This document shows, one piece after another, positions 1 to 10,975 of a DNA stretch of 64,000 nt. The notes beneath the pieces were generated by a model. The model was not told the DNA's origin, did not search any database, and was given only the letters and a program-made list of their open reading frames with translations. Origin of the DNA: Ixodes scapularis. Lineage: Eukaryota; Arthropoda; Arachnida; Ixodida; Ixodidae. Position 1 is the first letter of the stretch. The number at the start of each line of letters is the position of its first letter. The DNA lies in the NCBI RefSeq assembly GCF_016920785.2, contig NW_024609958.1, positions 1,736,001 to 1,800,000 on the forward strand, read 5' to 3'. The position numbers and the translations under genes were made by a program.

Positions 1-430
1 TTGAACGCTGTGATGGGAGAATTCGTCTCCAGAACCGCTGAGCGGTCAGCTACTTTCGGCGTGATTGCGCAACTTGCGTCATGAACTATTTTCAAAAAGA
101 TCGTGTGCACTGGTTCTTGCTCCAAATAAATATGGGCGACTAAATAAACCCCGCTTTTTTTGGCAACGTAGTATTTCTTCAATTTCCGTAAAAGGTTACT
201 GCTGCACTCAAATATACGTTATATAGGAATTCATATATTTACCAATAATGGTAAGTAAATTATCAAAACTGGGTGACAAAAGAATGACGAAAACTCTTCT
301 GCGACTCAATGGGATGCTGCAGAAAGCCGTTAAATTTATAGAACGGACGCGAGGCATGGTTAATGGCGGAACACGTCTATGCGAATACTAGCAAGCTTCA
401 CTGCTATTCAACGCAATATATAGTATTGTT
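1..430. other. No gene recognised
   Basis: No coding or repeat structure that I can support is visible in this AT-rich stretch. Confidence 0.5.
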
Positions 431-808
431 CTACGGTGTCGATGTAAAATGCACCGGGAAGATCGGCGTCTGCACGGAGAGAGCTCATATTTTCATCGAA
501 GGTATATTTTAGTCGTGCACGCATTCTTGCAAAATTTCTCGGCGTAACTCTGCGTCTGTGAATGTTAGGCATAGCTCGGTTGCATTGGAATTTAATGCTG
601 ACGACCGCGTCCACCGGTGGCAAACTCGGTCTATATGGCGGACGCATTTTTGAAATTTTCAAGAATGTCACAACTTTTCACAAGAACAAAGCTACGCCGA
701 GAAATTTCAGAGGAATCCGTTCAGGATTAAAATACACCTTCGTTGAAAATGTGAGCTCTCCACGTGCAGGCGCCCGATTTTGGTGCATTCTACATCGACA
801 CCGTAGAT
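431..808. repeat. Imperfect inverted repeat (foldback/MITE remnant)
   Basis: Positions 431-547 and 694-808 are reverse complements of one another at roughly three quarters identity, around a spacer of about 146 bp. Because of this, translations on the two strands give the same peptide-like string (…PRNF…LKYTF.EN.SS…), which is a mirror artefact and not a conserved protein. The arms begin and end at the shared motif CTACGGTGTCGATGT / its complement. No clear target-site duplication is visible, so the superfamily is unknown. Confidence 0.7.
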
Positions 809-1054
809 CGATGCCACCGTGCAGCTACTACTATTGGATCAGACCGTGTCAATATTTCATTGCTTCGTGACAAGAATTTTGAATTAATGCGGGGACATAC
901 GGTATAGGAAGTGATAATTAACCTTGTATTAACAGTGAAATCTTGGTAATGGATGCTTTTTTTTAGATTTTACTCTCCCCCCCCCCCCCCTTCACCTTTT
1001 ATTTCGACCGCCAGCCCCCCCACGTAAAATACACTTCCGGGGTCGCTGACTACA

Positions 1055-1375
1055 ATGCCTAGAAGGTGCTGTGTGAGGGACTGTCCCGGTATTTCAGCAA
1101 CTGAAGAAGAGATCACACTGCGTGCATTTCCGAGAGACATACAAGAGATGGACCGGTGGCTGACTGCGGTTCCCGCAGGACAGCTATTAGAATCCGTGGG
1201 TAGGCGATGGCTATGCTCGATGCACTTTAGTGATGAAGATTACAACCCTAGGCGAAGTTTACTAAAACTGCCCAGCCTGCCCCACACCCAGCGTAGGGCC
1301 CACCTGTACGCCGTGTACCTGTATTTCCTAAAATTAGAACAAATTGAAATTATCAAGTTAATTCCTGCGCGGTAA
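1055..1375 (+). CDS. THAP zinc-finger domain ORF (first exon or relic)
   Basis: The 106-residue ORF opens directly with a THAP-type C2CH zinc finger: paired cysteines at residues 5-10 (CCVRDC), the basic/aromatic core with invariant-type Trp at about 35 (DRWL), then WLCSMHFSDEDY at about 53-64 giving the third Cys and the His, and a trailing LPSLPHTQ where the family has its Pro-containing AVPTIF-like box. THAP domains bind DNA in the nucleus and occur in host transcription factors and in P-element-type transposases. The start follows a stop-rich leader and is the natural first Met. The last 25-30 residues look non-domain, so the true exon may end before them; I could not fix a donor site. 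It converges tail-to-tail on the minus-strand gene at 1422-1983. Whether it is a functional gene or a transposase fragment cannot be decided here. Confidence 0.7.
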   Translation: MPRRCCVRDCPGISATEEEITLRAFPRDIQEMDRWLTAVPAGQLLESVGRRWLCSMHFSDEDYNPRRSLLKLPSLPHTQRRAHLYAVYLYFLKLEQIEIIKLIPAR

Positions 1376-1421
1376 TTTTCCTTCGACCCCAGCCTGAACT
1401 TTTAGACTGTAGGCAACAGAA

Positions 1422-1635
1422 CTAGACTAACTTGTGAATATCCATGGGCATTGGAAACTTCCTGTCGTGAAGTTCGAAGTATGCAATTTTGAGCATTGTT
1501 ATATTCAAGCTAACGAGTGCGAATTTTTCGTGTGATGTTATGCAACCTATCGGCTGCAGGTCTGCAAGTTTCCTGCCTATCTCCCTGCAACAGCGGCACT
1601 CAAGAGTCTTGAATTCAGACATCACGACGCATCGG
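1422..1635 (-). CDS. P2X7-C-terminal-like Cys/His domain protein, exon 2
   Basis: This is the second exon of a two-exon minus-strand model. It encodes a Cys/His cluster: CRC, then ECRCCREI, then a segment with CITSHEKF and a hydrophobic stretch ending FELHD. That order (Cys cluster, CC, C-x-x-x-H-x-x-F, hydrophobic helix) matches the zinc-binding intracellular domain of P2X7 receptors, which is also found as a stand-alone domain in many invertebrate proteins. The exon starts after a TGCAG acceptor (the AG complements 1636-1637) with phase 2 continued from the upstream exon, and ends at a stop at 1422. An acceptor nine bases upstream would bring in an immediate stop, so the TGCAG site is favoured. 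The cellular role is unknown; metal binding is an inference from the Cys/His spacing. Confidence 0.55.
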
Positions 1636-1726
1636 CTGCATGCTCACCTAGTAAACAAGTTCTACCCATGTTCTAGACAAAACACGTACTTTATGCTCGA
1701 CGTTTACTGGTACTTGATACACTCAC

Positions 1727-1983
1727 CAGCTCGTATTCTTTAGACGGCAGGCATCTTCAGCCTGAAGAGTATCCGATGATTCAACGACCTCGGTGTCTGA
1801 ACCTTCAGCAATGCGATCAGGCGTGTCGTATGCTAGCAATCCTAATTTCTGCGTGCGTTCTAAATTTCTTTTCCAGAACTTGATAGCTTGTTTTGTGCCC
1901 AGTATAGCATCTGTATCATCGGACTGACGGCATGCACTCGTACACTGGCTTGTACTCGCAACGCTTTCATCATTGACCTCCAT
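1727..1983 (-). CDS. P2X7-C-terminal-like Cys/His domain protein, exon 1
   Basis: This exon has 85 codons plus two bases, starting at the first Met after an in-frame stop. It is acidic and Ser/Thr-rich (MEVNDESVAS…, …SDTEVVESSDT…) with a basic segment around residues 33-50 (KQAIKFWKRNLERTQK). It ends at a consensus donor, CTG|GTGAGT, read on the minus strand at 1726. Joined to 1422-1635 over a 91-nt intron, the frame stays open for about 156 residues, and the Cys-rich C-terminal half follows directly. An acidic linker before the zinc-like module is common in stand-alone members of this domain family. No upstream promoter or downstream poly(A) signal is obvious, so a retro- or transposon-associated origin remains possible. 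Confidence 0.5.
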
Positions 1984-2456
1984 CACATCGATCCACTGAC
2001 CATTCGTCCTGAACTTTTACAGCACGAAAACTAACCAATGGTGCAGCGATAAAGAGGTAGTAGAACTGAAACTTCGTTTTCTACGATCGCTCGTACGAAG
2101 AGCAGAATAAAAAATATATAAAAAAAGTCTTAGTCATGGTCGCGGAGAGCACGAGGAGTGAAACTCACATGACTTCCGGCGAACCCACTTTTAGTGACGT
2201 AGGTCGATGCCTCCCTTCTGACCGCCCCGACACCTTGCGGTACACTGTTACGTCACAGTGCACTGGCGGGAACTTTGAAGTGGGCCTCGTATTTCTATTT
2301 TTTGTAAAAAACTACGCAACTCTATTGTGAAAAAAAAAATTTTTTTTTGTAATGTCCTGATATGCTAATTCAACGCCTAGCATGAAAAAAAAAATTTTGG
2401 GCGTGTCAGAGCTTTTTAAAGTTTGAATTGTCCTCAATTCCAGTGTGTACGTCACT

Positions 2457-3264
2457 TCAATTTGTGATATAGTCTCGGAGGTATGCTGGAGTCCTTCGTT
2501 CCCTTGGCGTACGTGTTGATGTTGCATTCTGAGTTGCTGGGTCCAATTCATCTCCGCTGTGCGCTGAACCAGCTGGTTCTTCAACGCTTTCGGGAGATCC
2601 CTCTGCGAAGTTGAGCGTGTTTTGCAGCGATTCTGTTTCCACTTAGTTTGCTAGCGCCTGTCCTATTATAGTGTCTGATAGCTCGAGTGGCTCGATATCT
2701 CTTGCGACGAATCTTCGTAGCTGTTGTAAATTAGCTTCTCGAGTTGGATCTGCCCTCTATGGGGACGGCTGTTTTCAGCAACATAATATTGTTGTCTTTG
2801 AATTCTCTGATTTCGTACGGTCCTTCAAATAGAGAGTCCAGGGTTCCACACCGAGATCCTTTGATACAATATACGAAGTCACCGACGTTAAAACAAGGTG
2901 CCTTCATGTCGGCTTCGTACCGGGATTTCGCCAGCGTCTGGCTATTTTCCAAATTTTGCTTTGCAGCGCATCGACTCCTGGCAAGGTTGAGCATCCTTTC
3001 GGTTTCTGTTATGTCATCATCAACGCTTCCAATGTTTAGTTCGCCTGGAAGTTTTGAATCATACCCGTGCCTTAGCGAGAAAAGGCTGTATCGCGTTGAG
3101 CTCTGTCTCGTGACGTTAACGGCGGTTACTGCATCTTGCAATGAAATATGCCAGTCAAGACGGTTGTCCACAAGTTTCCGTAGGACTTGTTTGATTGTTC
3201 CTACCATTCTTTGGATAAGACCGTTTGCTTCCGACCAATATGGTGGAGATGTGGTCTGTGTCAC
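2457..3264 (-). pseudogene. Ty3-type integrase C-terminal region and pol tail
   Basis: A 177-residue open stretch (2731-3264) starts at the end of the catalytic core (PPYWSEANGLIQRMVGTIK) and runs through the helical linker to the GPY/F-like module (DFVYCIKGSRCGTLDSLFEGPYEIREF). A further stretch at 2457-2642 in another frame ends in PRERRTPAYLRDYI, the basic R-x-P-x-x-L-x-D-Y tail often found at the end of Ty3-type pol. A mutation between 2642 and 2731 separates the two. The GPY/F module assists target-site choice in the family. Downstream (below 2457) I see A/T runs but no LTR. Confidence 0.8.
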
Positions 3265-3269
3265 ACCAA

Positions 3270-3590
3270 GACGTCGATGAATTCTTTTTTGTGTTTCGGT
3301 TCACCATTCCTCTTGCTTGGTCTGTGATGATTATTTCCGGTACCTCATACCTGGGGATCCATCTCTTCGTCAGAAAGTTGATGTAGTTGGGGACAGCTGA
3401 TGCGTCGACTTAGCGTGTAGCGTGGGCATACCAAAACGTGGATATTTCCTCCTTTCTCCACCATTGGTCCGAAATGATCAAGCGAGATTACTTGGTTTGG
3501 TTCGTCAGGAATGTCTCTTGGGATAAGGCATCCTTCCTTGGCAGTTGTGCGGCGATTTTGCTTGCCTACATATGTCACACGATCGAACAT
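3270..3590 (-). pseudogene. Ty3-type integrase catalytic core relic
   Basis: The first Asp of the DDE triad is visible in ISLDHFGPM, near minus-strand 3490. The second is in IITDQARGM near 3320, in a different frame, because the core is frameshifted between about 3345 and 3420. The third position continues in the next fragment (NGLIQRMVG), where the catalytic Glu expected after N-G-x-x is Gln. The core would join element DNA to the host chromosome. It is doubly disabled here, by frameshift and by loss of the Glu. Confidence 0.8.
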
Positions 3591-4375
3591 ACCGTGCGAC
3601 GTCCTTGGTCACGGACGGCCACCAGTAGCGCTTCGAAACCTGATCTGACGTTTTTCTGGTGTCCATATGTCCGACCTTATCATGGCACGTAGACATTACA
3701 ATGTCGCGCAACGCGAGAGTTACCACGATTCGCGTGATTTGTCGTCCACTGCGGATCAGTTTTCGTACGAGGATCCCGTTTTCATTTTCGAAGAGACTGT
3801 TCTCCTTGTTTTGTAGTAGTTTAAGTCGTTGGCATTCCGGATCAGACGTCTGGAAACTCCTGAGGCGAGAGTCCTGATTCAGCACAATCGCCAAGCACTT
3901 GAGTGTGCATCCAGCCGCCTCGTTGTTGATGAGGCCTTCCAGGTCTCTGTCCGGCATGTCAAGTCGTGACATCGCGTCTGCTGTTCCGTTGGGTTTTCCA
4001 GATCGGTGTACAAGATCGAATTCGTATTCCGCTAAAACCTGGCGAATCTGCGGTTGATTGTACCTTGTTTTACGAGGTACGTAAGGCTCATGTTGTCTGT
4101 GACAACCGTGAATCGAGGTCATCCATGAACAGAAATGGCGAATTTTTCGGTGACGGCCCAGTGGAGAGCCATGCACTCGAGAGCGTTTGAATGGAGCTTC
4201 AAGTCGTGCTCATTGAGACTGCGGCTTGCATACTCGATTACTCGTTCTCTCTTCTTGAACTTGGACGAGTACCGCTCCCAGACCAGCTTGACTGGCGTCG
4301 ATATGAATTATTGTTGGGCATCCGTACCTAAAGTTTGCGATTACTGGAGGACTTGGTGTCGGCTACGCCATGTTA
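3505..4375 (-). pseudogene. Ty3-type RNase H and integrase zinc-finger relic
   Basis: From the 5' side of the minus strand, the peptide fragments run DASQAGLGAVL (a typical RNase H entry after RT), YASRSL/NEHD-like and ALHWAV-like pieces in shifting frames, then AEYEFDLVHRSGKPNGTADAMSR, the classic RNase H end (H-x-x-G-x-x-N…DA.SR). The HHCC integrase finger follows: CHDKVGHMDTRKT…RYWWPSVTKDVARYVRSCDICRQAK. RNase H degrades the RNA of the RNA/DNA hybrid during reverse transcription, and the HHCC finger helps the integrase multimerise. At least three frame changes occur between 3590 and 4375, so this copy cannot make a protein. Confidence 0.85.
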
Positions 4376-4379
4376 GAGT

Positions 4380-7300
4380 TAAGAAAACACATTTAATCAG
4401 AAAGCGTTACAAATCGTTCCGTATCGTCCGTGCTCGTGCGTCCCTATCCCCTTCGTCCTTCTTTCTTTTCCCCCGCTCGTGCTCGTGTCCCGACCACTTT
4501 TGCTTTTCTTACTCGCACTGCTAACAATGCAAACGCGGCCCACGAACCAAGGGATCCCGATCATGCAGTTCGAAACACTAATCTAGGCACGCCATTAAAG
4601 AACACTTTTCGCACACATGTTGGGAGCTAAATGCGCAATGAAGATGCCTTACAGCCTAAAAGGGCACCGATAAATGTTGCAGACAAGAGACTCGGGAACA
4701 ATTAGTGCAACAAAGGCGACCCAGTTTTATCCGAAAATAATAAAAAAAAACACTAAACATACTTTTTTTTTTTCTCGGGTTGTGTTAGTTTTTTTGTGTT
4801 CTACTGGTAAGAAGAAAAGTATCATGTACTGACAGTTGACACAGAAAAAGAAGGGCATCGTCTCTGTCTCAGTAACATCATCTGCCAGGTCGAGGGAAGC
4901 TCGACAGATGGCAACAGCCGACAGATTGCATGCTGCTATCTGTACGTTGTTACGTTACTCAGAAGCCTTTTGTTAGGAGAAGAACGCTATAGTAGGAGAT
5001 TTCAAGATTTTGATTTGTAATTGTTTACTCATCTAAGCTTGTTGAGTGGTATTTGTATACACAAGATTGACCGACTTCAGGAACCTCTGCGGTAAATCCT
5101 AGCGCAATACATGAAGAAATTGATTTATGCTGCCCCTTCAAACAGCCAACAATACCCCTGACTAACGCGGTAGGTAAGCTGACTGCGGTTAAGCTTAACA
5201 GCAGTTGGGTACTTTAGCCCAAGTTCCAGAGAAAAAAACCCGCAAGGTGACCAGAAAAACATGTTTTTAGTGGGAGGATTGTTGGAATAATCGTCGTTGG
5301 AGAAAATCAGCCATCTCCGTTAGTCCTTATTTCAAACTCAGTTTGTTCACAGACCGTCTCCATCTCCTTCCGCAGGGTAAATTCCGTCTGCAATGGTAAA
5401 CATCACCATGGCAATAAAGCCCCTACTCGATAAACGCATGCTCGAACACAAAATCTGAAACCAAAAACTGCAGATGCCATACTCAGGATGCCATCTGCTA
5501 AAGGGAATGTGGCAATGCTATAGCTTGGGGCACAGAGCTAAGCTTCCAAAAAGATCGCGCTACGTGCAGTCACCACTCGGTTCACTTCACTCTAGTAAAT
5601 GGATCCTAGTCTGAGTCCCGAGCTTGCACCCAGCCCCGTCAGAACCGCAAAGGGTTTACCTGGTGACTGCTTCCTGCTCTCAGTGTCTACCTCTGCAGGC
5701 GAACTTTATTGTGCGGAAGGAGATGGCAGTGTGGCAAGATCAAGTATCGCTTAGGCTCCTTTGCCATACTTTTCAATGGGTGGAATGTGAACTGTAGAGA
5801 GACTGTCGAAAAGTGACTACGTCTGACAAAATTCAACATCGAACTGATCTTTTTAATTTCACGCGATCTTCTCTTTTTCCCAATGATTATCGCCACAGAA
5901 CCAAAAATAATTTTAAAATAATGACTTGACAAAGATGGCTCATTTTCTCCAGCGCCTAATAGTTTGCCAATGCTTTTTGTAGTTCAACATGAGACTAAAG
6001 AATCGATCTGCCGGTTTAACTTTAGAAGGCCCTTTTCGGAATTGCTCTTGGCAACCATGAGCCGCTGCTTTAACGGCACTCGAAAGTGCGACGGGCCAGT
6101 ATGATCAAGCAAGGAGCTGCCATTACGTGGTATGCACCCGCGATCGTGAGCCCGAGCGCCGCTGGTCCCAATTTGCTGTCATGGGCGACGAGCTTGGCTG
6201 ACATTCCTAATTGGTACTTTACGGACAAACTAAATAACTACTTTGCCCGCAAGACAAGTGGCCCAAATCGAGACGCAGTTCAAGTTAGTGACTGAAAGTT
6301 ACGTGGAGATGTCGACGCCCGAAACGGCAACTTTGTTTTTGTGGCTTCTTACTTACATGGGAGATTGAGTGGGTTGTTGCATTTTTGTTTGCGACGTTGT
6401 CCACACAGGCTATGGAGTCGCTTGTCGCGTCGTCGTTGGCGATGCGATTTACATCGATGATTGAGTTTCTTCTCACGCCATCACTGCCGACTCTGTCCAC
6501 AATAGCGTCAATTACCGCAGCTTTGTCATCAGTAGTCGAGAATGTTTGCTTCGGCGGCAGTGGCAGTTTCGACACGACGCTCTCTCTCCTTAGGCCTTTC
6601 GAAAACATTGAAAGCAAATACTGTTAACTTTATTTTCGCAGGCTTTATATTTTACAAATTTTACGAAGTGCGGGTATTGGGAATATTTGGTGGGCGCGAT
6701 ATTTTGAGATTTGGAGGGGTAATTTGTATTTTGTACCAGAAGGTAATTTATTTGCGTGATATATTTTTCGCAATATTCCTTAAGTCCCGAAATTCGCGAT
6801 AAATAAGTCTTCGCGAAATATAAGCTGTTTACAATGTACTATAGGAAAAACTTGTTGCATCAAAAAGCAGGGGCTACCAGCAACGTTCCAGAGGTAGCCA
6901 GCCTGACTGAACTGCCTCAGCGTATAGCCTTGTATATTTTGTGTTATGTTTCTCTCCTGACGTTCTATAACAATTTCTCGGTTGCTTCGAACAACGGATC
7001 ACTCAGGAAAGAATGAAATGGGACATCTGAAAGAAGACAGTACCCGAATTTCAGAATAGAATGAATCCTCATGCTCGCTTGCATATCCTGACTTCATTCA
7101 TTTTAAACGTAGGGAGCGCGCACTTAACGGATTGTGGTTCATATTGTTGCATTTTTTGTTGACAGCTGTATTTTTGCAACACAACATGAAATCTCGTCCT
7201 GTTAGGGAGGTTATCCTTCACACCTTTCTGCCTGCACAGTGCCGCAAGGCAATAACATCGCATCTTGAAAAGCGCTATGTGGGCACTATAGAGTACTGAC

Positions 7301-7640
7301 CTTTGCGACCGTATACCACGTAATTGTAGGGGCGGTCCTGCCGGTAGCAGCGCACACGGCCACTCCCAGCGGGTGCGGATAGTTTGTAATTGGCGCCGCT
7401 AGATGGCGTGGGATTGGTAAAATGTTCTTTGCACAGTTACACGGCGGATGAAACTGCAGTTATCCCCTATTATAGTTGGCATAACTGAGCTTGGCGAGCT
7501 TAGTTTGGGCGTGTCACTAAATAAGCTGTGCTTTAGATTAATACTTGAGTCATCTTGGTGCTTAAAGGGCAACACCGGTCAATATATATATTTTTTTTAA
7601 ATTCGGGACTACGACTGTTTTTAACTTAGGCGGTTTCTCT
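4380..7640. other. Unrecognised DNA, no supportable gene
   Basis: Short ORFs here are low-complexity or lack any family motif. The longest, 110 residues at 6285-6617 (-), is Asp/Asn/Ala-rich and unrecognised. Around 6640-6830 there are repeated CGCGA/TCGCG words similar to those at about 9990-10130, perhaps remnants of one interspersed family. No RNA gene or intact transposon was found. Confidence 0.45.
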
Positions 7641-7656
7641 GAATAACACGTCACGG

Positions 7657-7680
<24 letters not shown>

Positions 7681-7688
<8 letters not shown>

Positions 7689-7885
7689 TGAGAAGAAAAA
7701 AACCCTTAGTGAAAAACAGCAACAACGGACAATTTAATCTTCGACGTTTCGGCCGGAGTCCGGCCTTCGTCAGGAAGACCGGACTCTTCCTGACGAAGGC
7801 CGGACTCCGGCCGAAACGTCGAAGATTAAATTGTCCGTTGTTGCTGTTTTTCACTAAGGGTTTTTTTTTTTTTCTCAGTTTTATA
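7681..7885. mobile_element. Near-perfect long hairpin, Penelope-type terminal repeat in inverted dimer form
   Basis: Arms 7681-7778 and 7785-7885 are reverse complements, differing mainly in the length of one T run, around a six-base spacer. A (TA)n run precedes the left arm, and the right arm leads through a GC-rich tail (GGCCTCCCGCCACCATGCCC) to another (TA)n run. The same tail and flank recur at 15541-15690, so this is an interspersed family. Each arm contains a hammerhead-like core, annotated separately. Head-to-head terminal repeats are typical of Penelope-like elements; assignment to that class is inference. Confidence 0.6.
7790..7820 (+). ncRNA. Hammerhead-ribozyme-like core, family 1
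   Basis: CTGACGA (7790-7796), one unpaired A, a six-pair GGCCGG/CCGGCC stem with loop ACT, then GAAA (7813-7816) and CGTC. That is the order of conserved box 1, stem II and box 2 of a hammerhead. The extra A before stem II and the lack of an obvious stem III make it a variant at best. The mirror arm carries the same core on the minus strand. Activity is untested. Confidence 0.35.
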
Positions 7886-7942
7886 CCCACGCCTTCGGCC
7901 TCCCGCCACCATGCCCGTTTTATATATGTATATATATATATC

Positions 7943-8100
7943 AGTGTGTCGAACCGAAAAAAATACGGGTTCGGTTACGGTTCAGGTTCAGGTAAATTTA
8001 ATTTCTTCCGGTTCAGTTCCGGTTCGATTATTCGATCCGGGAACCGGTTCGCGAACCGGTTCGGGGCGCTGAACCGGTTCGCGAACCGGTTCGGAAATTA
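7943..8100. repeat. hAT-like end with GGTTCG subterminal repeats
   Basis: The sequence begins with CAGTGTGTCGAACC, close to the CAGTGTTG terminus of other hAT ends in this window. It is then packed with GGTTCG/CGAACC words, including two copies of GAACCGGTTCGCGAACC-type palindromes at about 8040-8092. No matching right terminus is visible nearby, so it is probably a truncated non-autonomous copy. Confidence 0.45.
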
Positions 8101-8570
8101 TAAATGACAAATTGCAAATAAAACATCTGAAATCGGCACATACGAAACGGGATACATCGTAGTGTAAGGCTCAGAGATTTCTACCAGGAATGCTCAAAGG
8201 TTACCTCACCGACGTTTACGCATTCGGACTTCATCTAATTGGGTCCGACGCAGTAGCTGTAAAATCCGCGACCTCCTTACGAACCCACTTACAAGTAGAA
8301 CTCGCTAACTATCCCGCCACCTCGGCGTGTAAGCAATTGAAGGAACAGTGGGGAGAAAATACAGCTTTCTTTATTTGAACTAGCCTTCGGTAACTCAAAT
8401 TAGACCCTTAAAGAAGTTTTCATTAAACAAGATACGGAATATGAAAAACACTTCACCGAACCCAACGCCAGAAGGACGTAATAGGATAAATATTAAAATA
8501 GAAGAGTTCGCTGTCTCACAAATATGTTAGCTTCTAAGTGCCTATACGAAACCGGATGCATTACATACTT
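8101..8570. other. No gene recognised
   Basis: A 62-residue ORF at 8190-8378 has no motif that I recognise, and nothing else is supportable here. Confidence 0.4.
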
Positions 8571-8740
8571 GGGTAGTAATTCAATTACAGTAATTAAATT
8601 ACTGTAATTTAATTACTTTTCCTGGTAATTTGTAATTGTAATAATTACTTTTGGCTAAAAGGAATTGTAATTGTAATTTAATTACTTTCTAGCGTCAGTA
8701 ATTGCTAAATTTCAGGCACAATTACAATTACTTTTGCAAG
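8571..8740. repeat. GTAATT-rich MITE remnant
   Basis: This is a dense array of TAATTAC/GTAATT words in both orientations, as in the subterminal regions of hAT-type MITEs. The termini are decayed and no target-site duplication is clear. Confidence 0.5.
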
Positions 8741-8744
8741 ATAT

Positions 8745-10810
8745 TGTGGCGCCGGCGCTTTTCACCTCTGGCCACGGAGACGACAGCGCAGCCAAAGCAA
8801 CAGGGGAGAGAGCGTCTCCCAACCTGCTAAAAAAAAATGGAAAAGAGGGATGGGAAAGAAAGGCTGGGATAGAACGGAATGAAGGATTTTGTAGACTGTA
8901 AAACGATTTAATGAAGAATTTGAAAAATAATTTGATAAATGAGGGCTACATTCGTGTCCGTTTTCGTTCCTGTCGTAGTTGAATCTGACTCTTCGTCCCG
9001 TTTGCTTCCTGTTGCTCCTGCTTTTAGGGGTCTTTCTTATTTCTCATTCCCACACGGGGGCATCGGAGGTCGAAGTCGAGCTGGTTGGCTCCGATCACAT
9101 CATCCGGTCGAGGCGGGGAGATTCGAGGTTCTCCTTACGCGTCTTCGCCGCTAGCATATTCGCTTACATATTTCAGTCAAGTTTGGGGACTTTTTTGTTC
9201 ATGAAATTATTCTCTTTTCTTTATAAGTTTTTCACGTCCTTCTCTTCTATCTCGTATGTTGATACCACTAACAGTAAGTCGTGCTACTCTAACATCGAGG
9301 CGAAGAAGTAAAGAAGCAGCAGGTCTCATTAACACGACTCACCCTGCCTTACTTCGAACTGTTCTTGCTACACTGCTCTTCCTTCTCCCAATCCTCGTCT
9401 ACCTTTTTGTATAAATCTTCATTATTTAGTGTTCGCTCTACCTAACCCTTTCAACCGTTTGTCAGCCTGATTGGACGAGATTCCAAAACTTACAAATCGC
9501 GGCTTTAGCTGTGGGGAGCTTGTTTTTGCATTTGTTGTTCGTTGAAGGCTTCTTTTTTTATAGAGGGCTTGGCTTGCACTTTGTTTTTACACCTCTATCG
9601 TGACCCTCCACGCGTTGTCCTCTCGTCTTGGCCTGTGGAACCGCCCCGAGGCGCGCAGTGCTGCTTTGCATTGAGAAGCTGCAACAGTCTTATCTACAAT
9701 GGAAAAGGAAAGGCTGCCGGGGCCTTGTTGCGAAAAATTCTCTAAACAGATTAGCACCAATGTAAACAACTATAATCGTGAGGAGCAAACTCTCCGGACC
9801 GTTTCTGAAAACAAATTCAATAAACCGAAAGGTGACCTCCAATTTGTGGAAACACTTGCAGGTAGGCAACTTTCTATTTACTTCGAATAATACTTACAGT
9901 TATAAAAAAATAATAATAATAGCTCGTCTATAACTTCCAGCTGAAACACGCTCAAGTAAATCGTGAAATCGAGGCGTCCAAGAGGCCGCAGTTTTGGAAG
10001 AATTCGCGGATTCTAATTTTCGCGACGCGGTGCGGTCGCGATATAGATTCCAATGTGTTTACATTTGTTTTCGCGAATTGTAGGCGATTCGCGAAATTCG
10101 CGAAAATAAAGTCGTTTGCAGTGTATCATGAATTTTTCGAGGTTGTTCTTGCCATGCTAAATTCAAATCGGTCTTCTTTATGAGACGCACAACATCGATA
10201 CAATCATTGCTATCCTAATGATTAGCTACATGACGATCCTAAATTTATTATTTATCTCAGGAGCTTTTTGGGTGTTACCGTGCACTGAATTAACCCAGAA
10301 TCCCTGGCAATAGAGTTGCTGCTATTGTGACACTAGTTTTGTGGAAGCGACCACAGTTCCTGTGCTACGGTTACCCACATCCGGCATGTTACAAGTCCAG
10401 AGACAGGGAGAGGCAGCGAATCATCGTGGCTGCAATGTTTTCATAAGTTGTCGTATCCTTTAAATGTTTGACGTCGTTTACAAGTTTCTCTTATTAGCCA
10501 TTTTTACGTGAGTTTTATGATACCAGTACTGTCGCATATTTGTTTCCTTGTATTATTTTTAAGTTTATTTTTTCTTGGTTTGACTTGGATACCATTTGCA
10601 TAAGCTCTAAGGAGATTCACCTCGCACCTGTGAATTTTGTCGCCATTTTTTATGTTTTGAGAATATATGAACGCAGGAGTTCATTACTCCAAACTATTAA
10701 GTTCTATAATCCATTTAACAAATTTCATAAAAGGAAAGTACAATGCGTGAGATTTATACAGCGGCCATATAACTCGTTTACAGTTATATGGCCCAATGTG
10801 GGGGGTAACT
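8745..10810. other. Unrecognised DNA
   Basis: A 110-residue ORF at 8979-9311 starts with a leucine-rich segment resembling a signal peptide, but the rest lacks family character and the region is pyrimidine-rich. I do not annotate it as a gene. CGCGAA-rich words lie at 9990-10130. No other element is supported. Confidence 0.4.
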
Positions 10811-10811
10811 C

Positions 10812-10975
10812 TCAGAAATAAGTAATTGTAAAGTAATTGCATTACTTTTAAAAAGTAATTTGTAATTGCAATGAACTACTTTTGCGTAGTAGTAATTGTA
10901 ATTGTAGTTAAACTACTTTTGGAGCTAAGTAATTGTAATTGTAATTAAATTACATTTTGAAAGTAATTTACCCAT
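10812..10975. repeat. GTAATT-rich MITE remnant
   Basis: AGTAATTGTAA-type words are repeated in both orientations for about 165 bp, directly abutting the truncated Ty3 relic that follows. It is the same compositional family as 8571-8740. Confidence 0.5.

Larger units (their letters stand above)
2457..4375 (-). mobile_element. Decayed Ty3-type LTR retrotransposon, pol 3' half
   Basis: On the minus strand, pieces follow the order of a Ty3-type pol: end of RT with RNase H, integrase zinc finger, integrase core, integrase C-terminus and a tail with RRTPAYLRDYIT. Several frameshifts and stops separate the pieces. No LTR, primer site or gag is recognisable beside them, so the element is truncated on both sides. 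The end coordinates are approximate. Confidence 0.85.

Noticed and set aside
6285..6617. 110-codon Asp/Asn/Ala-rich minus-strand ORF
   Set aside because: A plus-strand ORF of similar length overlaps it; the repeated composition suggests chance openness.
7651..8107. Overlapping ORFs on both strands with the same RRFGRSPAF-like text
   Set aside because: They are translations of the two arms of a palindrome.
8979..9311. 110-codon ORF with a leucine-rich, signal-peptide-like start
   Set aside because: The remainder lacks cysteines or any motif, the region is pyrimidine-rich, and no splice or poly(A) context supports it.
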